A stretch of DNA of 64,000 bases from Hyphomonadaceae bacterium (GTDB lineage: Bacteria > Pseudomonadota > Alphaproteobacteria > Caulobacterales > Maricaulaceae), in assembly GCA_013001295.1 (NCBI GenBank), contig JABDMW010000047.1, positions 1 through 64,000 on the forward strand, in the 5' to 3' direction. The position numbers and the translations under genes were made by a program. Below, piece by piece: positions 44,739-53,496 of the stretch; position 1 is the stretch's first letter, and each line of letters opens with the position of its first letter. Below the pieces are notes generated by a model. It was not told the DNA's origin and searched no databases. It saw only the letters and a program-made list of their open reading frames with translations.

Positions 44739-46718
44739 ATGCGTTTTCTTTCTGTCATGGCAATTGGCTTTTTCTTAAACTTTGCAGTTTCGCTGGCGGT
44801 CGCCAAACCCGTACCGGCTGAACACTATGCCCGAATGCCAGCGGTCTATGATGCTACAATTTCGCCAGACGGAAATTTTCTTGCAACCATTGTTGACAAT
44901 AATGGTGAGTATATTTTGCGCGTTTTCAATTTGGGGAATCCGGCCGATAATACGCTCCGAGCGTCAGGTCTGGGTAAGGGGGTCCAAGTTAAAACAATCA
45001 TGTGGGCGAACAATGATCAAATTTTGATACGGACACGTCAAACCCGAAACCAGGGCGACATAATTTACAACACTGGCCATTTGTATGTTGTGGACAAAAA
45101 CGTAGAGGATGTGACCCCGGTCTTGAAAGCGAAAAACCAACAGGGGGGTGCAAGCCGATTTAATAAACAACGGACCGTCAGACAATTCAATGATGATGTC
45201 ATTGATTACCTTCCCGATGATCCGGACCATATTTTGATGTCATTTGGTCTTGAAGACCAACTCGCTCCAGACGTTTACAAAGTAAATATAAAAAACCTGA
45301 GCCAGAAAAAAATAAAAAACGGTGCGCCTAATATTCAAAACTGGATCACGGATTTGCACGGTGAAGTTCGTGTGAGTAAGGGGCAGGTAGATGTCAGTGG
45401 TGAATATCATTTGGCGATCCGCGATGCCAATGGCGATACGTGGCGCAGCATCGCAGATTATCCCGGGCTTGATAGTAATACGAATATCGTCGGGTTTATG
45501 GAAGACCCCAACCATATGATTGTTGCGTCCAGAAACGGAAAAGACACATTGGGTCTTTATATTTACGACCTGGCTCAAAAGCGTCAAACACGAAAACTCC
45601 TTCACAATGACCAGTACGATGTCAGCGACATCATAATGAGCCCGGATGGGAAAAAAGTCGTCGGTGCAAAATATGTGGGCGATGTGGGTGAGCGTGTCTT
45701 CTTTGATCCGGTTTATAAGAGCCGATTTGATAAAATCGAAGCAAAGTTGCCGGATTATCAGATCAATATTCTGGACCAAACGCCGGACGGCAAAAAAGTA
45801 ATCTTCAAAGCCAGCACACCCAGCGTACCTGGGATTTTGTACGCTTATAATTCAGCAACCGGCAAGTTAGACAATTTGGGTTACGATTATCCGGAAATTT
45901 CAAAAACCCTGCAAGGTGATATCACGAAAGTCAAATATTCGGCACGCGATGGATTTAAAATTACAGGGTATCTGACGACGCCTCCGGCGATTGCAGACGG
46001 TATGCCATTTAAAAATCAACCGTTTGTTATCTTGCCTCATGGTGGGCCGTATGCGCGCGACGCTCAATCCTTTGATTACTTCGCTCAGTACTTTTCTTCT
46101 CGTGGATACTCTGTCTTACAGATGAATTTCCGTGGGTCTTCAGGATTGGGATTAGCGCATCAACAAGCCGGTCGTAAAAATTGGGAAGTGATGCAAGAGG
46201 ATATTGAAGACGGTGCTCGTTGGTTGGCGAGCAAGGGATATGCAGATCCAAAACGCATCTGTATCGCCGGTTGGTCGTTTGGTGGATATGCGGCGCTGAT
46301 GGGTGCGATTAAAAACCCGGACTTATATGCCTGCGCAATTAGTGTCGCGGGCGTTACCGATCTGTTTGATTTAATAAATGATCGCAAAAAATATGTCTTG
46401 GGTAGGCACGTGGCGAAATCTTCAATTATTAGCGGGTTTAAAAATTCGGACGCTATTAAAGAAAATTCACCGGTCAAGCGCGCTGACGAATTGACAGTAC
46501 CGGTTTTACTGGCGCACGGAACAATGGACGTCACTGTGCATTACGACCAATTTACGCGGATGAAAAACGCCTTGGGTAAAAGCAAAGCTAAAAAAACATA
46601 TGTGGTTCTAAAAGATGGAAACCATGGACTAACTTCCACGGCACATCGCACCAAATTGTTGACAGCAATGGATAAATTTCTGTTGGCTAATCTAGGGGAA
46701 AGTGCTGCCGCACCTTAG
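44739..46718 (+). CDS. S9 family peptidase (prolyl oligopeptidase-like), secreted
   Basis: A 659-residue exported serine peptidase. Signal peptide cleaved near A-V-A-K; beta-propeller of about 330 residues; then alpha/beta-hydrolase domain with G-W-S-F-G-G-Y-A-A-L-M-G (nucleophile Ser), H-G-T-M-D-V-T-V (Asp) and D-G-N-H-G-L (His). The pattern matches dipeptidyl aminopeptidase/acylaminoacyl peptidases of marine proteobacteria. Acts in the periplasm on small peptides. The stop overlaps the convergent radical SAM gene by 4 bases. Confidence 0.92.
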   Translation: MRFLSVMAIGFFLNFAVSLAVAKPVPAEHYARMPAVYDATISPDGNFLATIVDNNGEYILRVFNLGNPADNTLRASGLGKGVQVKTIMWANNDQILIRTRQTRNQGDIIYNTGHLYVVDKNVEDVTPVLKAKNQQGGASRFNKQRTVRQFNDDVIDYLPDDPDHILMSFGLEDQLAPDVYKVNIKNLSQKKIKNGAPNIQNWITDLHGEVRVSKGQVDVSGEYHLAIRDANGDTWRSIADYPGLDSNTNIVGFMEDPNHMIVASRNGKDTLGLYIYDLAQKRQTRKLLHNDQYDVSDIIMSPDGKKVVGAKYVGDVGERVFFDPVYKSRFDKIEAKLPDYQINILDQTPDGKKVIFKASTPSVPGILYAYNSATGKLDNLGYDYPEISKTLQGDITKVKYSARDGFKITGYLTTPPAIADGMPFKNQPFVILPHGGPYARDAQSFDYFAQYFSSRGYSVLQMNFRGSSGLGLAHQQAGRKNWEVMQEDIEDGARWLASKGYADPKRICIAGWSFGGYAALMGAIKNPDLYACAISVAGVTDLFDLINDRKKYVLGRHVAKSSIISGFKNSDAIKENSPVKRADELTVPVLLAHGTMDVTVHYDQFTRMKNALGKSKAKKTYVVLKDGNHGLTSTAHRTKLLTAMDKFLLANLGESAAAP

Positions 46719-47689
46719 GCCGAACAACTCGCACCGCCGAGCACGCAAAATTTTGCACAATGGGGGTGGTTGAGTTTTACGGGGTTTCGCGCGCCTGCAA
46801 GTGTTGGCCCCAACTCAAATTGATCGTCGTCCCAAAGCAGGGTGCATGCCAAAACGCTAGCCTTATGTGCACCTTTGCGTCTGACAACCATCCGTGAGTT
46901 GCTACACATCATGGCGTTAGGCGATACATCAAGAATGTCCCAGCATGCGGTCGCTATTTCCGGAACATCAACTTTTTCGTCCATTTCTGGAAACAAAATT
47001 GTTTCGCCCTTATCGTAAGCATCGATTTGCCAGTTCTCAGATTTGATTAATTGCGCATAACCAGCCCGAGCAGCTTCGTCTGATTCCGCGAACATAGCCC
47101 GTCCAGCAATATTGAGCTTAAACCCGTTGTCGGACAGCCAACGCATACCGGTCATCGCGATATCAAAACTGCCAACGCCGCGTTCTCTGTCGTGTTCTGC
47201 GGCGGAAAAATGATCGAGACTAACCCGTAATGTCATTTTGCCTGCGTATTTTTGATTGAGCTCCAACAGGCCTTTTTGCACCCGAGGCCGCATCATTGGT
47301 TTCATGGCATTAGTCAGAACCAAAAGTTCATGCCCGCGCTTCAGGGCCATTTCACTTAATTCAATAATATATGGGTTGAGATATGGCTCTCCACCGGTAA
47401 ACGCGATTTCAACCTCACTATACTCCAAGGTCTCGATTTCATCGAGATAGGGCGCCATATCTGCCGGCGTCAAATAGACGAAATGATCTGCAGTCGGCGA
47501 ACTGGCGATATAGCAATTGGCGCACTCAATATTGCAAAGCGATCCCGTATTAAACCAAAGTGTTTTCAGACCGGTGAATTGTACGCTGGCGCGTTCTTCC
47601 CCTTTGGCGGTTACGTCCGGGTCTTGAAATTTGGCCGGATCCAATAAGGGGAGATACGGGGAACGGGAGGGTTCGTTTAGAATATTCAT
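46715..47689 (-). CDS. Radical SAM protein with C-terminal cysteine cluster
   Basis: A 324-residue radical SAM enzyme. The [4Fe-4S] motif is C52-x3-C56-x2-C59 (L-C-N-I-E-C-A-N-C-Y) with G-G-E-P at 99-102. Six more cysteines lie towards the C-terminus (C249, C262, C282, C311, C315, C322), suggesting an auxiliary cluster as in SPASM/twitch proteins. Substrate is unknown. No precursor-peptide gene with a clear leader is adjacent. Alternatives are a tRNA- or cofactor-modifying enzyme. Confidence 0.85.
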   Translation of the reverse strand: MNILNEPSRSPYLPLLDPAKFQDPDVTAKGEERASVQFTGLKTLWFNTGSLCNIECANCYIASSPTADHFVYLTPADMAPYLDEIETLEYSEVEIAFTGGEPYLNPYIIELSEMALKRGHELLVLTNAMKPMMRPRVQKGLLELNQKYAGKMTLRVSLDHFSAAEHDRERGVGSFDIAMTGMRWLSDNGFKLNIAGRAMFAESDEAARAGYAQLIKSENWQIDAYDKGETILFPEMDEKVDVPEIATACWDILDVSPNAMMCSNSRMVVRRKGAHKASVLACTLLWDDDQFELGPTLAGARNPVKLNHPHCAKFCVLGGASCSA

Positions 47690-47769
47690 GAAATCTCATT
47701 AGACGATAAACCACTCACTGTCATACACAATTGTGTGAAGTATTATGGAAAGTTTATTTGATATAATGA

Positions 47770-47781
47770 CAAGTATACTTG
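47770..47781. promoter_or_regulatory. Palindrome CAAGTATACTTG overlapping a -35 box
   Basis: A perfect 12-bp palindrome whose last three bases are the first three of the -35 hexamer TTGACA of the XRE cluster. A repressor bound here would block RNA polymerase. The XRE protein at 48254 is the obvious candidate. Confidence 0.55.
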
Positions 47782-47807
47782 ACATAACGTTCTTGTGCGG
47801 TTATGTA
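47779..47807 (+). promoter_or_regulatory. Sigma-70 promoter of the XRE/membrane-protein cluster
   Basis: TTGACA (47779-47784), 17-bp spacer, then TATGTA (47802-47807). The -35 is perfect, the -10 is weak. It lies 31 bp before the start of the membrane-protein gene. Confidence 0.55.
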
Positions 47808-47837
47808 AAGGAAAGTTGACATATTTGGAGCGAAAAC

Positions 47838-48257
47838 ATGTCCGAGAAGACTATTCACCAAACCTATAAGAAACACATGGTCGTGGCCATGTTGATTTAT
47901 ATTGTGGGCGCTGTCAGTGTTGCCTATCTGCGTAAAAAAACCGGAACAAGCGTCCCGGTCCTTGCCATCATTGCTTTAATATCCGGTGCCGGCGTCGTCA
48001 TGTGGATCTGGGCTCATGCCAGATATATCGGCGGCCTTGATGAGTTTATTCAAAAATTACATTTCCATGCTGTCTTGATCAGCACAGGTATATTGTTGGC
48101 CATCACAACATTTTTCGGCGTGCTCGAAGAATTCGTCAAATCACCAGATATCCCGGTCTTACCAGTTATGTACCTGGTACCTCTGTTTTGTTTTATCTAC
48201 GCGCCGGTTCTCTACATTATTGGGCGCCGAAATGGTGTCAAAGGCCTGTGTCTATGA
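47838..48257 (+). CDS. Four-TM membrane protein partnered with XRE regulator
   Basis: A 139-residue protein with four predicted TM segments (about residues 14-32, 40-60, 73-93, 104-127), an R-Y-I-G-G-L-D-E-F loop after TM2 and a short basic tail. TTTGGAG precedes the ATG. The stop codon overlaps the regulator's ATG in an ATGA junction, so the two are translationally coupled. Pairs of an integral membrane protein with a small XRE regulator are widespread in proteobacteria, but I cannot name this family. Confidence 0.75.
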   Translation: MSEKTIHQTYKKHMVVAMLIYIVGAVSVAYLRKKTGTSVPVLAIIALISGAGVVMWIWAHARYIGGLDEFIQKLHFHAVLISTGILLAITTFFGVLEEFVKSPDIPVLPVMYLVPLFCFIYAPVLYIIGRRNGVKGLCL

Positions 48258-48469
48258 AAAACAGGTTAAAAGTTTTACGGGCGGAGCGCGATTGGTCTCA
48301 GGCCGCATTGGGAAAAAAACTGGATGTGTCCAGGCAAACCATCAATGCGCTGGAAACCGGAAAATACGATCCGTCTCTACCGCTTGCTTTTAAAATCGCC
48401 CGACTGTTCGGCATGCAAATCGAAGAAGTTTTCGATGATGGCGAAAGCAGCACAAAATCATTACATTAG
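48254..48469 (+). CDS. XRE family transcriptional regulator (YgzD/HTH_3 type)
   Basis: A 71-residue, single-domain HTH protein: N-R-L-K-V-L-R-A-E-R-D-W-S-Q-A-A-L-G-K-K-L-D-V-S-R-Q-T-I-N-A-L-E-T-G-K-Y-D-P-S-L-P-L-A-F-K-I-A-R, the compact form with no ligand domain. Followed by F-G-M-Q-I-E-E-V-F. Coupled by ATGA to the membrane protein. Likely a local autorepressor acting at the palindrome 47770-47781. Confidence 0.92.
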   Translation: MKNRLKVLRAERDWSQAALGKKLDVSRQTINALETGKYDPSLPLAFKIARLFGMQIEEVFDDGESSTKSLH

Positions 48470-48486
48470 AACCAAAGGAGAAGGAC

Positions 48487-48726
48487 ATGAAAAACACTAG
48501 AAAAAAAGATATACGGAAAACGGCAATCATTCTGGGAGGTGCAATAATTGCAGCTGCCTGGCTCATTGCGGGACAGGAATTTTTATCACAGCGTGGTATC
48601 AACGGAAAAATCAATGATTTGCTCGTTTGGATGCCTGCAATGATCGTCTTTTTTGGGTGTATCGCGGGCGACAAAAGAACGCTCGCGTGCGAGGCCCGCG
48701 CATTTCGGCGGCTAATAGGTCGGTAG
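48487..48726 (+). CDS. Small two-TM membrane protein
   Basis: A 79-residue protein 17 bp after the XRE gene with a strong AAAGGAGAAGG site. A basic N-terminus, TM1 (A-I-I-L-G-G-A-I-I-A-A-A-W-L-I-A), a short polar loop and TM2 (L-L-V-W-M-P-A-M-I-V-F-F-G-C-I) followed by a basic tail. No family recognised. Third gene of the cluster by spacing and strand. Confidence 0.65.
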   Translation: MKNTRKKDIRKTAIILGGAIIAAAWLIAGQEFLSQRGINGKINDLLVWMPAMIVFFGCIAGDKRTLACEARAFRRLIGR

Positions 48727-48733
48727 AGAGCGT

Positions 48734-49129
48734 TTAGATTAGGTTGATCAGGAAGGCGCCCGCATAGACCAACGCCATCCACATTGCCGTATTGAGTGCG
48801 GCGGCTGCGCTCAGACTAAGATACACTGTTGGAGCTTTTTTGACTTGCCCTGGTTTGAACGTCATCAAAATGAGACCGAATAAAGAACACAAAAAGACAC
48901 CAATCCAAAACACGTAGTTTTGGCTTCCCTTTTGAGCGGCTACACATTCCGGAGTATCATCAAGGCATCCTGCATTGGTGATTGGATCGGGAAAGGCCAT
49001 AAAAATAAATGTGCAAAAAAGCACCAGTAATAGCGCAAACGCCAATATCCTGGGTGAGAAGACGAGTTTTGGTTTGACTTGATTATTCTGCACGTTTTTC
49101 TCAACTTTGGTGTTAACTGTTGATCGCAT
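48734..49129 (-). CDS. Membrane protein of unknown function
   Basis: A 131-residue protein with three predicted TM segments (about 28-47, 72-90, 101-127). A loop between TM1 and TM2 has two cysteines (A-G-C-L-D-D-T-P-E-C) that could form a periplasmic disulfide. Convergent with the small membrane protein, 7 bp apart. I do not recognise it. Confidence 0.6.
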   Translation of the reverse strand: MRSTVNTKVEKNVQNNQVKPKLVFSPRILAFALLLVLFCTFIFMAFPDPITNAGCLDDTPECVAAQKGSQNYVFWIGVFLCSLFGLILMTFKPGQVKKAPTVYLSLSAAAALNTAMWMALVYAGAFLINLI

Positions 49130-49291
49130 TTCGCGTTCGAACAGCGCCCCCCAAGCGCATCCTATTACGTGACATATGAACCTAACATTACTAAAGAATT
49201 TTTAAGATAAAAAGAGAAATTTTTAATTATATTCTCTGCTTTAATGATCTTTAGCGTATCTGCTTGAAATCTTTAGATTATCAATCGAAAC

Positions 49292-49317
49292 GGGGCTTCA
49301 TGTATGCATGAAACCCC
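49292..49317 (-). terminator. Terminator hairpin of degP-type gene
   Basis: Arms GGGGCTTCATG / CATGAAACCCC (one mismatch) with a 4-nt loop lie 25 bp after the protease stop on the minus strand. The T-run behind it is weak. Confidence 0.6.
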
Positions 49318-49341
49318 AATTTAATTTCGATGAAAACGGAA

Positions 49342-50817
49342 TTATTTGACCGCGATATATATCTGGTTACGGCCTCTTTGTACGGTCAATGCAACCGCTT
49401 TTCGTTTGCCCGCAATCTTTGATTTGAAATCGTCAAGATCGATAATTTCCTTGTTATTGACGGCACGAATGATATCGCCTTTGCGCAATCCTGCATCAAA
49501 GGCGTCAGATCCCCTTTTAACATTTGTAATCAAAACGCCATCATCACCACCGCGCGGGTCCATATTTGCGGGGATATCACTAAATGTGGCACCATCGAAG
49601 GCTTCGTACCGGGATGGTTCGACATCCGTGTCTTCATCATCATCGGCGTAAACCACCTCATCTTCCGGTGCCTTTTCCACCTTGATTTTAGTCGTATATT
49701 TCTTGCCGTCGCGGATATAGGAAATGTCAGCGTTGCGACCGCGTTCGACATAGCCAACCGCATTGCGAATATCATCGCTGTCCAGAATTGGTTTGCCGTT
49801 AAATTCGACAATGACATCGCCCTCACGAATACCGGCTTCTTCTGCCGGGCTATCCTCAACGACCTGGCTGACTAAAGCGCCATCTTGTGAATCCAAACCC
49901 ATTGCGGTCATTAGCTCTGGAGTGATGTTTTGTATGGTCACACCAATTCTGCCGCGCCGGACTTCGCCATATGCGATCAGCTGATCCATTACGCCTGTGA
50001 CCATGTTAGTTGGAACGGCAAACCCGATCCCGTTTGACCCACCTGAACGTGATAATATTGCCGCATTAATCCCGATCAATTCACCTTTTGAATTGATCAG
50101 CGCTCCGCCGGAATTGCCCCGGTTGATTGCCGCATCTGTTTGAATGAAGTTCTGATATTTGTCGGGTGCGTTCGTGGAACGATCGAGGGCGCTGACGATC
50201 CCCGAGGTGACCGTCTGGCCAATGCCGAAAGGATTGCCGATCGCTATGACGAAATCGCCGACTTTTGTCCGGTCAGAATTTGCCATCGGAATATCTGTAA
50301 GATTGTTCAAATCGATTTTGAGGAGAGCGATGTCAATTCCTGGATCAGACCCGATTAGCTCGGCTTCGGCGGTCCGTCGATCCTTCAAAGTCACCGTAAT
50401 TTTGTCGGCCTTATCGACGACATGATGGTTGGTCAGGACATACCCTTTACCGGCATTGATAATAACACCCGAACCCGCACTTTGCGTCGTTCGTTCGTTG
50501 CTTTCGTCCTCTTCGTTGTCGCGTTCGCCAAAGCCCGGGATACGATCACCGAAAAAACGCTCGAAAAACTCATCATCGGCAAACGGGGTTTGTGGCAGTT
50601 TTACCGTGCTTGAAACCGAAATATTGACAACGGCGGGCGTTGTTTTTTCCAACAATGGCGCCATTGTGAGGACGCCTCGCGATGGGTCCACGACCATGGC
50701 TTGCCCGGATTTCGATTTTCCGCTGAATACCGGCCAGTTGGACTGGGCTGTAGCGGCAGGGGCCGCAACTAAGGCTGTACCAAATACAGCGCTGATTAAT
50801 AAGGTCTTGCGCTTCAT
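49342..50817 (-). CDS. DegP/DegQ-type periplasmic serine endoprotease
   Basis: A 491-residue Do-family protease with a signal peptide (A-A-P-A-A-T-A-Q). The triad is complete: His in T-N-H-H-V-V-D, Asp in P-G-I-D-I-A-L-L, Ser in G-N-S-G-G-A-L. Two PDZ domains follow (I-G-V-T-I-Q and the C-terminal D-D-G-V-L-I-T-N-V-K-R-G-S). It degrades or holds misfolded envelope proteins. ATG 50817 follows GGAGAAATTT. An acidic linker (about residues 385-400) separates the PDZ domains. Confidence 0.95.
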   Translation of the reverse strand: MKRKTLLISAVFGTALVAAPAATAQSNWPVFSGKSKSGQAMVVDPSRGVLTMAPLLEKTTPAVVNISVSSTVKLPQTPFADDEFFERFFGDRIPGFGERDNEEDESNERTTQSAGSGVIINAGKGYVLTNHHVVDKADKITVTLKDRRTAEAELIGSDPGIDIALLKIDLNNLTDIPMANSDRTKVGDFVIAIGNPFGIGQTVTSGIVSALDRSTNAPDKYQNFIQTDAAINRGNSGGALINSKGELIGINAAILSRSGGSNGIGFAVPTNMVTGVMDQLIAYGEVRRGRIGVTIQNITPELMTAMGLDSQDGALVSQVVEDSPAEEAGIREGDVIVEFNGKPILDSDDIRNAVGYVERGRNADISYIRDGKKYTTKIKVEKAPEDEVVYADDDEDTDVEPSRYEAFDGATFSDIPANMDPRGGDDGVLITNVKRGSDAFDAGLRKGDIIRAVNNKEIIDLDDFKSKIAGKRKAVALTVQRGRNQIYIAVK

Positions 50818-50948
50818 AAATTTCTCCTGATCGCACTGACGTAAAGACGAACAGAATTTATGTAATGGCACAGGTCCTTGCTTCAAGGATTATGTACAGA
50901 TTCTTACCAAGTTTTAAGAGTGATTACCCGACGCGGCGAATCCCGTAC

Positions 50949-51122
50949 TTAATCGGTCACCGCATTGCTGACATCATTCCAAGTATTGCCGGTATGACCC
51001 CCGACAACCGCAATTGCACTGACAACAACGATCGAAAGTGTTGAAATCACCAAAGCATATTCGACGGCCGTTGCACCGCTTTTATCATGCCAATATTTAT
51101 TCAGAGTCGTGAGGATTTTCAT
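50949..51122 (-). CDS. Flp/Fap type IVb pilin (second copy)
   Basis: A 57-residue Flp pilin. The prepilin site is after G16 (K-S-G / A-T-A-V-E-Y, Glu at +5), followed by a hydrophobic helix A-L-V-I-S-T-L-S-I-V-V-V-S-A-I-A-V-V. ATG 51122 is chosen because longer versions add a non-pilin N-terminus. It is a paralogue of the pilin at 11011-11190 and equally stands alone. Confidence 0.88.
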   Translation of the reverse strand: MKILTTLNKYWHDKSGATAVEYALVISTLSIVVVSAIAVVGGHTGNTWNDVSNAVTD

Positions 51123-51325
51123 TGTATATCCATAAGTTGCGCCCGGACTCAGCCCACATCGTTTCGCCCAATTCCAAGATGGTTCGGTCATAAGTGAATA
51201 TGGTAAAAAAATGCTGAATAATTGATTGTTCTAACTCAACTTGTATGTTTCTTGAACGCTCGGATAGTCGAATGCGATATAAAATTTAGACGCAATACTG
51301 GCCAGCGAGCGCTGTGTATTTGCTT

Positions 51326-52522
51326 TTACGCTTTCCAGAAAGGGGCGTCTAAGACCCATTGCCGTTCTTGGTCACTCATGTCCGGATTGAGAAAATCAAC
51401 GAGGAGTATAACCCGTGACTGGTCGCTATCGTTGACAGCTTGATGATTATAGGACGAGTCAAATACCAATGCTTTTCCGGCCTGCCAATTGCGTTGCATA
51501 TTGGCCACTTCCATGTACCCTGATGGTGGAATTATCAGTCCAAAATGCATGGTCAGGAACAAGTTGCCGTAATCACGATGCGGCGTAATCACGCCGCCCG
51601 GCTCCAAGATCGAAAACATAGCGTCTCGGAAAATTGGGTATCCCGGTATTTTTTTTAACAATGAAGCCGTGACCGGGCATGCCGCGAGATTTTCTTGGTT
51701 CTCCTCGCGGTTAGCGACGAGGCTGACTTTCTTCCAGGATTCGGTGTTTAAACCCTGATAGCCGTAATTCTCAATATCATCACCAAGGTTTGACATGATT
51801 GCTGTTGCTTCCGCCAGGATATCATCGAACGAATCTTCAAATTCTGCAATCCATTCCAGCTCTTCGCTTTCGTACCATGGCTTGGATGTCAGGCCGGCAA
51901 AATAAAAACCTTTAGGTTCCGGGCGGGCAAAAGTGCTACCTATTCCTTTCTCCGCATTTATCGAGGCGCGGATGCGCGACAAACCTTCACTTTCCGTATT
52001 GGAAACACTTGATTCAAAAAGCCGCATATTTTTTTTAAGCGTGAGAATTCGTTTTACTCCTAGTAGCGTTAAAAACGAAGAAGCCGCGAGCGGAATTCCA
52101 GTGGTCAGCACCACGGCGAGGGACGGGATAATTGGGTTATATGTACTGGTAAAACTTTCATCCCCCGACTTTACAACTGCCAATAAGGACCAAATACATG
52201 CAAGAAACGCCACGCCGATTGCGGCGTAGAGCGGTATGATCATCCATTTGCTCACGCGATCGACCGCAATGATACTCCACCACTCTTCAGTGAATTTAAT
52301 CAATAATGTCCAGATCATCAAAAAGACAAGCGCACTCGCAAAGGCAATAAGGAACACACCAAAAATGGACGAATAGCGGGATTGGCTAGATTCAAAATTA
52401 GGGAACCAAAAAATGAAAAGTCCAACGCCCAATACAACAAACAGCATGAGGGCCTGCGTAATCAGTACGCCAACAAAACTGCGCATGCCTTTTAAATCGC
52501 CCAATTTGCCCCCAATGATCAA
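51326..52522 (-). CDS. Membrane-anchored aspartyl/asparaginyl beta-hydroxylase-like protein
   Basis: About 398 residues. The N-terminal 150 residues form four predicted TM segments. The C-terminal domain is an Asp/Asn beta-hydroxylase: P-H-R-D-Y-G-N (His and Asp iron ligands), L-I-I-P-P, A-L-V-F-D-S-S-Y-N-H-Q-A (second His ligand) and R-V-I-L-L-V-D (2-oxoglutarate Arg). The iron site is complete, so activity is likely. LpxO lipid A hydroxylases share this fold and membrane location, making a lipid A or membrane lipid substrate possible. Start is TTG 52522 with AGGA upstream, or ATG 52486. Confidence 0.82.
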   Translation of the reverse strand: MIIGGKLGDLKGMRSFVGVLITQALMLFVVLGVGLFIFWFPNFESSQSRYSSIFGVFLIAFASALVFLMIWTLLIKFTEEWWSIIAVDRVSKWMIIPLYAAIGVAFLACIWSLLAVVKSGDESFTSTYNPIIPSLAVVLTTGIPLAASSFLTLLGVKRILTLKKNMRLFESSVSNTESEGLSRIRASINAEKGIGSTFARPEPKGFYFAGLTSKPWYESEELEWIAEFEDSFDDILAEATAIMSNLGDDIENYGYQGLNTESWKKVSLVANREENQENLAACPVTASLLKKIPGYPIFRDAMFSILEPGGVITPHRDYGNLFLTMHFGLIIPPSGYMEVANMQRNWQAGKALVFDSSYNHQAVNDSDQSRVILLVDFLNPDMSDQERQWVLDAPFWKA

Positions 52523-52626
52523 CTATTCCTAGCAATGATTTTGCACCAGTAGCGGCCGTTTTACAATTATAATATTTCTGGTATTCCCGCATTTGACGAA
52601 CGGCTTGATTGGCTTAAGTTGAACAC

Positions 52627-53490
52627 ATGGAAAAAACTCAAGATTTCAAATTCAAATGCACTCCAAGCGGTCAGGCGTGTGGGGTGGTTATTACCAACAT
52701 TGATTTAACCGCTAATCTTTCCAAGGAAACCATTTTTGAAATCAGAAAAGCCTGGCTTGAGCATCATGTCTTGGTTTTCCCCGATCAAAAAATCAGCGAT
52801 GCTGATCTAGAGCGGTTTTCATTGTATTTCGGCCCGTTCGGTGATGATACATTTTTCGGGCCCATAGACGGACATCCCCACATCGCAGCCGTGCAAAGAA
52901 ATGCCGATGAAACCACGCCCATATTTGCCGGAACCTGGCACACCGATTGGAGTTTTCAAAAAAGCCCGCCTGCGGCAACCTGTCTGTATGGGATCAAGAT
53001 CCCACCACATGGTGGGGATACCCATTTTGCCAATCAACACAAAGCCTATGAGGAAATGCCAGCGGAACTAAAAGCGCGAGTCGAAAACCTGATTGCCATC
53101 CATTCTGCTGAGCTCGCCTACGCTCCAGAAGGCGCGTATGGAGAGGATGATCAAAAAGGCGGCCGGAGCATGGATATCCGACCATCAGAAGAGGCGCACC
53201 TAAGGCAATCGCATCCCTTTGTGCGCAATCATCCGGAAACTGGAAAACCCGCGCTCTACAGCACGCTTGGCTACATCATTGGATTTGAAGGTATGGAGCA
53301 GGCAGAAGCGCTGCCCTTATTGATGGAGCTGATGGAATATCAAGGTTCGGACCCATTTGTATACCGTCACAATTGGCAGCCCAATATGCTCGTCATGTGG
53401 GATAACCGCAGCGTTTTACACAAAGCGACGGGCGGGTATGAAGGTTATGATCGGCTGTTGCACCGCACGACAATTGGCGAACGCGTTTAA
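52627..53490 (+). CDS. TauD/TfdA family 2-oxoglutarate-dependent dioxygenase
   Basis: A 287-residue TauD-type dioxygenase. The iron ligands are W-H-T-D-W-S (His, Asp) and V-L-H-K-A-T-G (His), and the 2-oxoglutarate Arg is in L-L-H-R-T-T-I. W-D-N-R-S-V-L-H matches TauD/TfdA. Family substrates are taurine, alkyl sulfates or aryloxyalkanoates; specificity here is not readable, and no transporter is near. Divergent from the beta-hydroxylase by about 100 bp. Confidence 0.92.
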   Translation: MEKTQDFKFKCTPSGQACGVVITNIDLTANLSKETIFEIRKAWLEHHVLVFPDQKISDADLERFSLYFGPFGDDTFFGPIDGHPHIAAVQRNADETTPIFAGTWHTDWSFQKSPPAATCLYGIKIPPHGGDTHFANQHKAYEEMPAELKARVENLIAIHSAELAYAPEGAYGEDDQKGGRSMDIRPSEEAHLRQSHPFVRNHPETGKPALYSTLGYIIGFEGMEQAEALPLLMELMEYQGSDPFVYRHNWQPNMLVMWDNRSVLHKATGGYEGYDRLLHRTTIGERV

Positions 53491-53496
53491 CAGACC

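Noticed and set aside
46715-48726. RiPP-type system formed by radical SAM protein and nearby small membrane proteins
   Set aside because: No precursor peptide with a leader, no peptidase/exporter pair, and the genes are on opposite strands with a separate promoter.
48254-48726. Toxin-antitoxin pair (XRE plus small membrane protein)
   Set aside because: The upstream partner has four TM segments and the downstream two; neither looks like a known toxin, and there is no direct evidence of toxicity.
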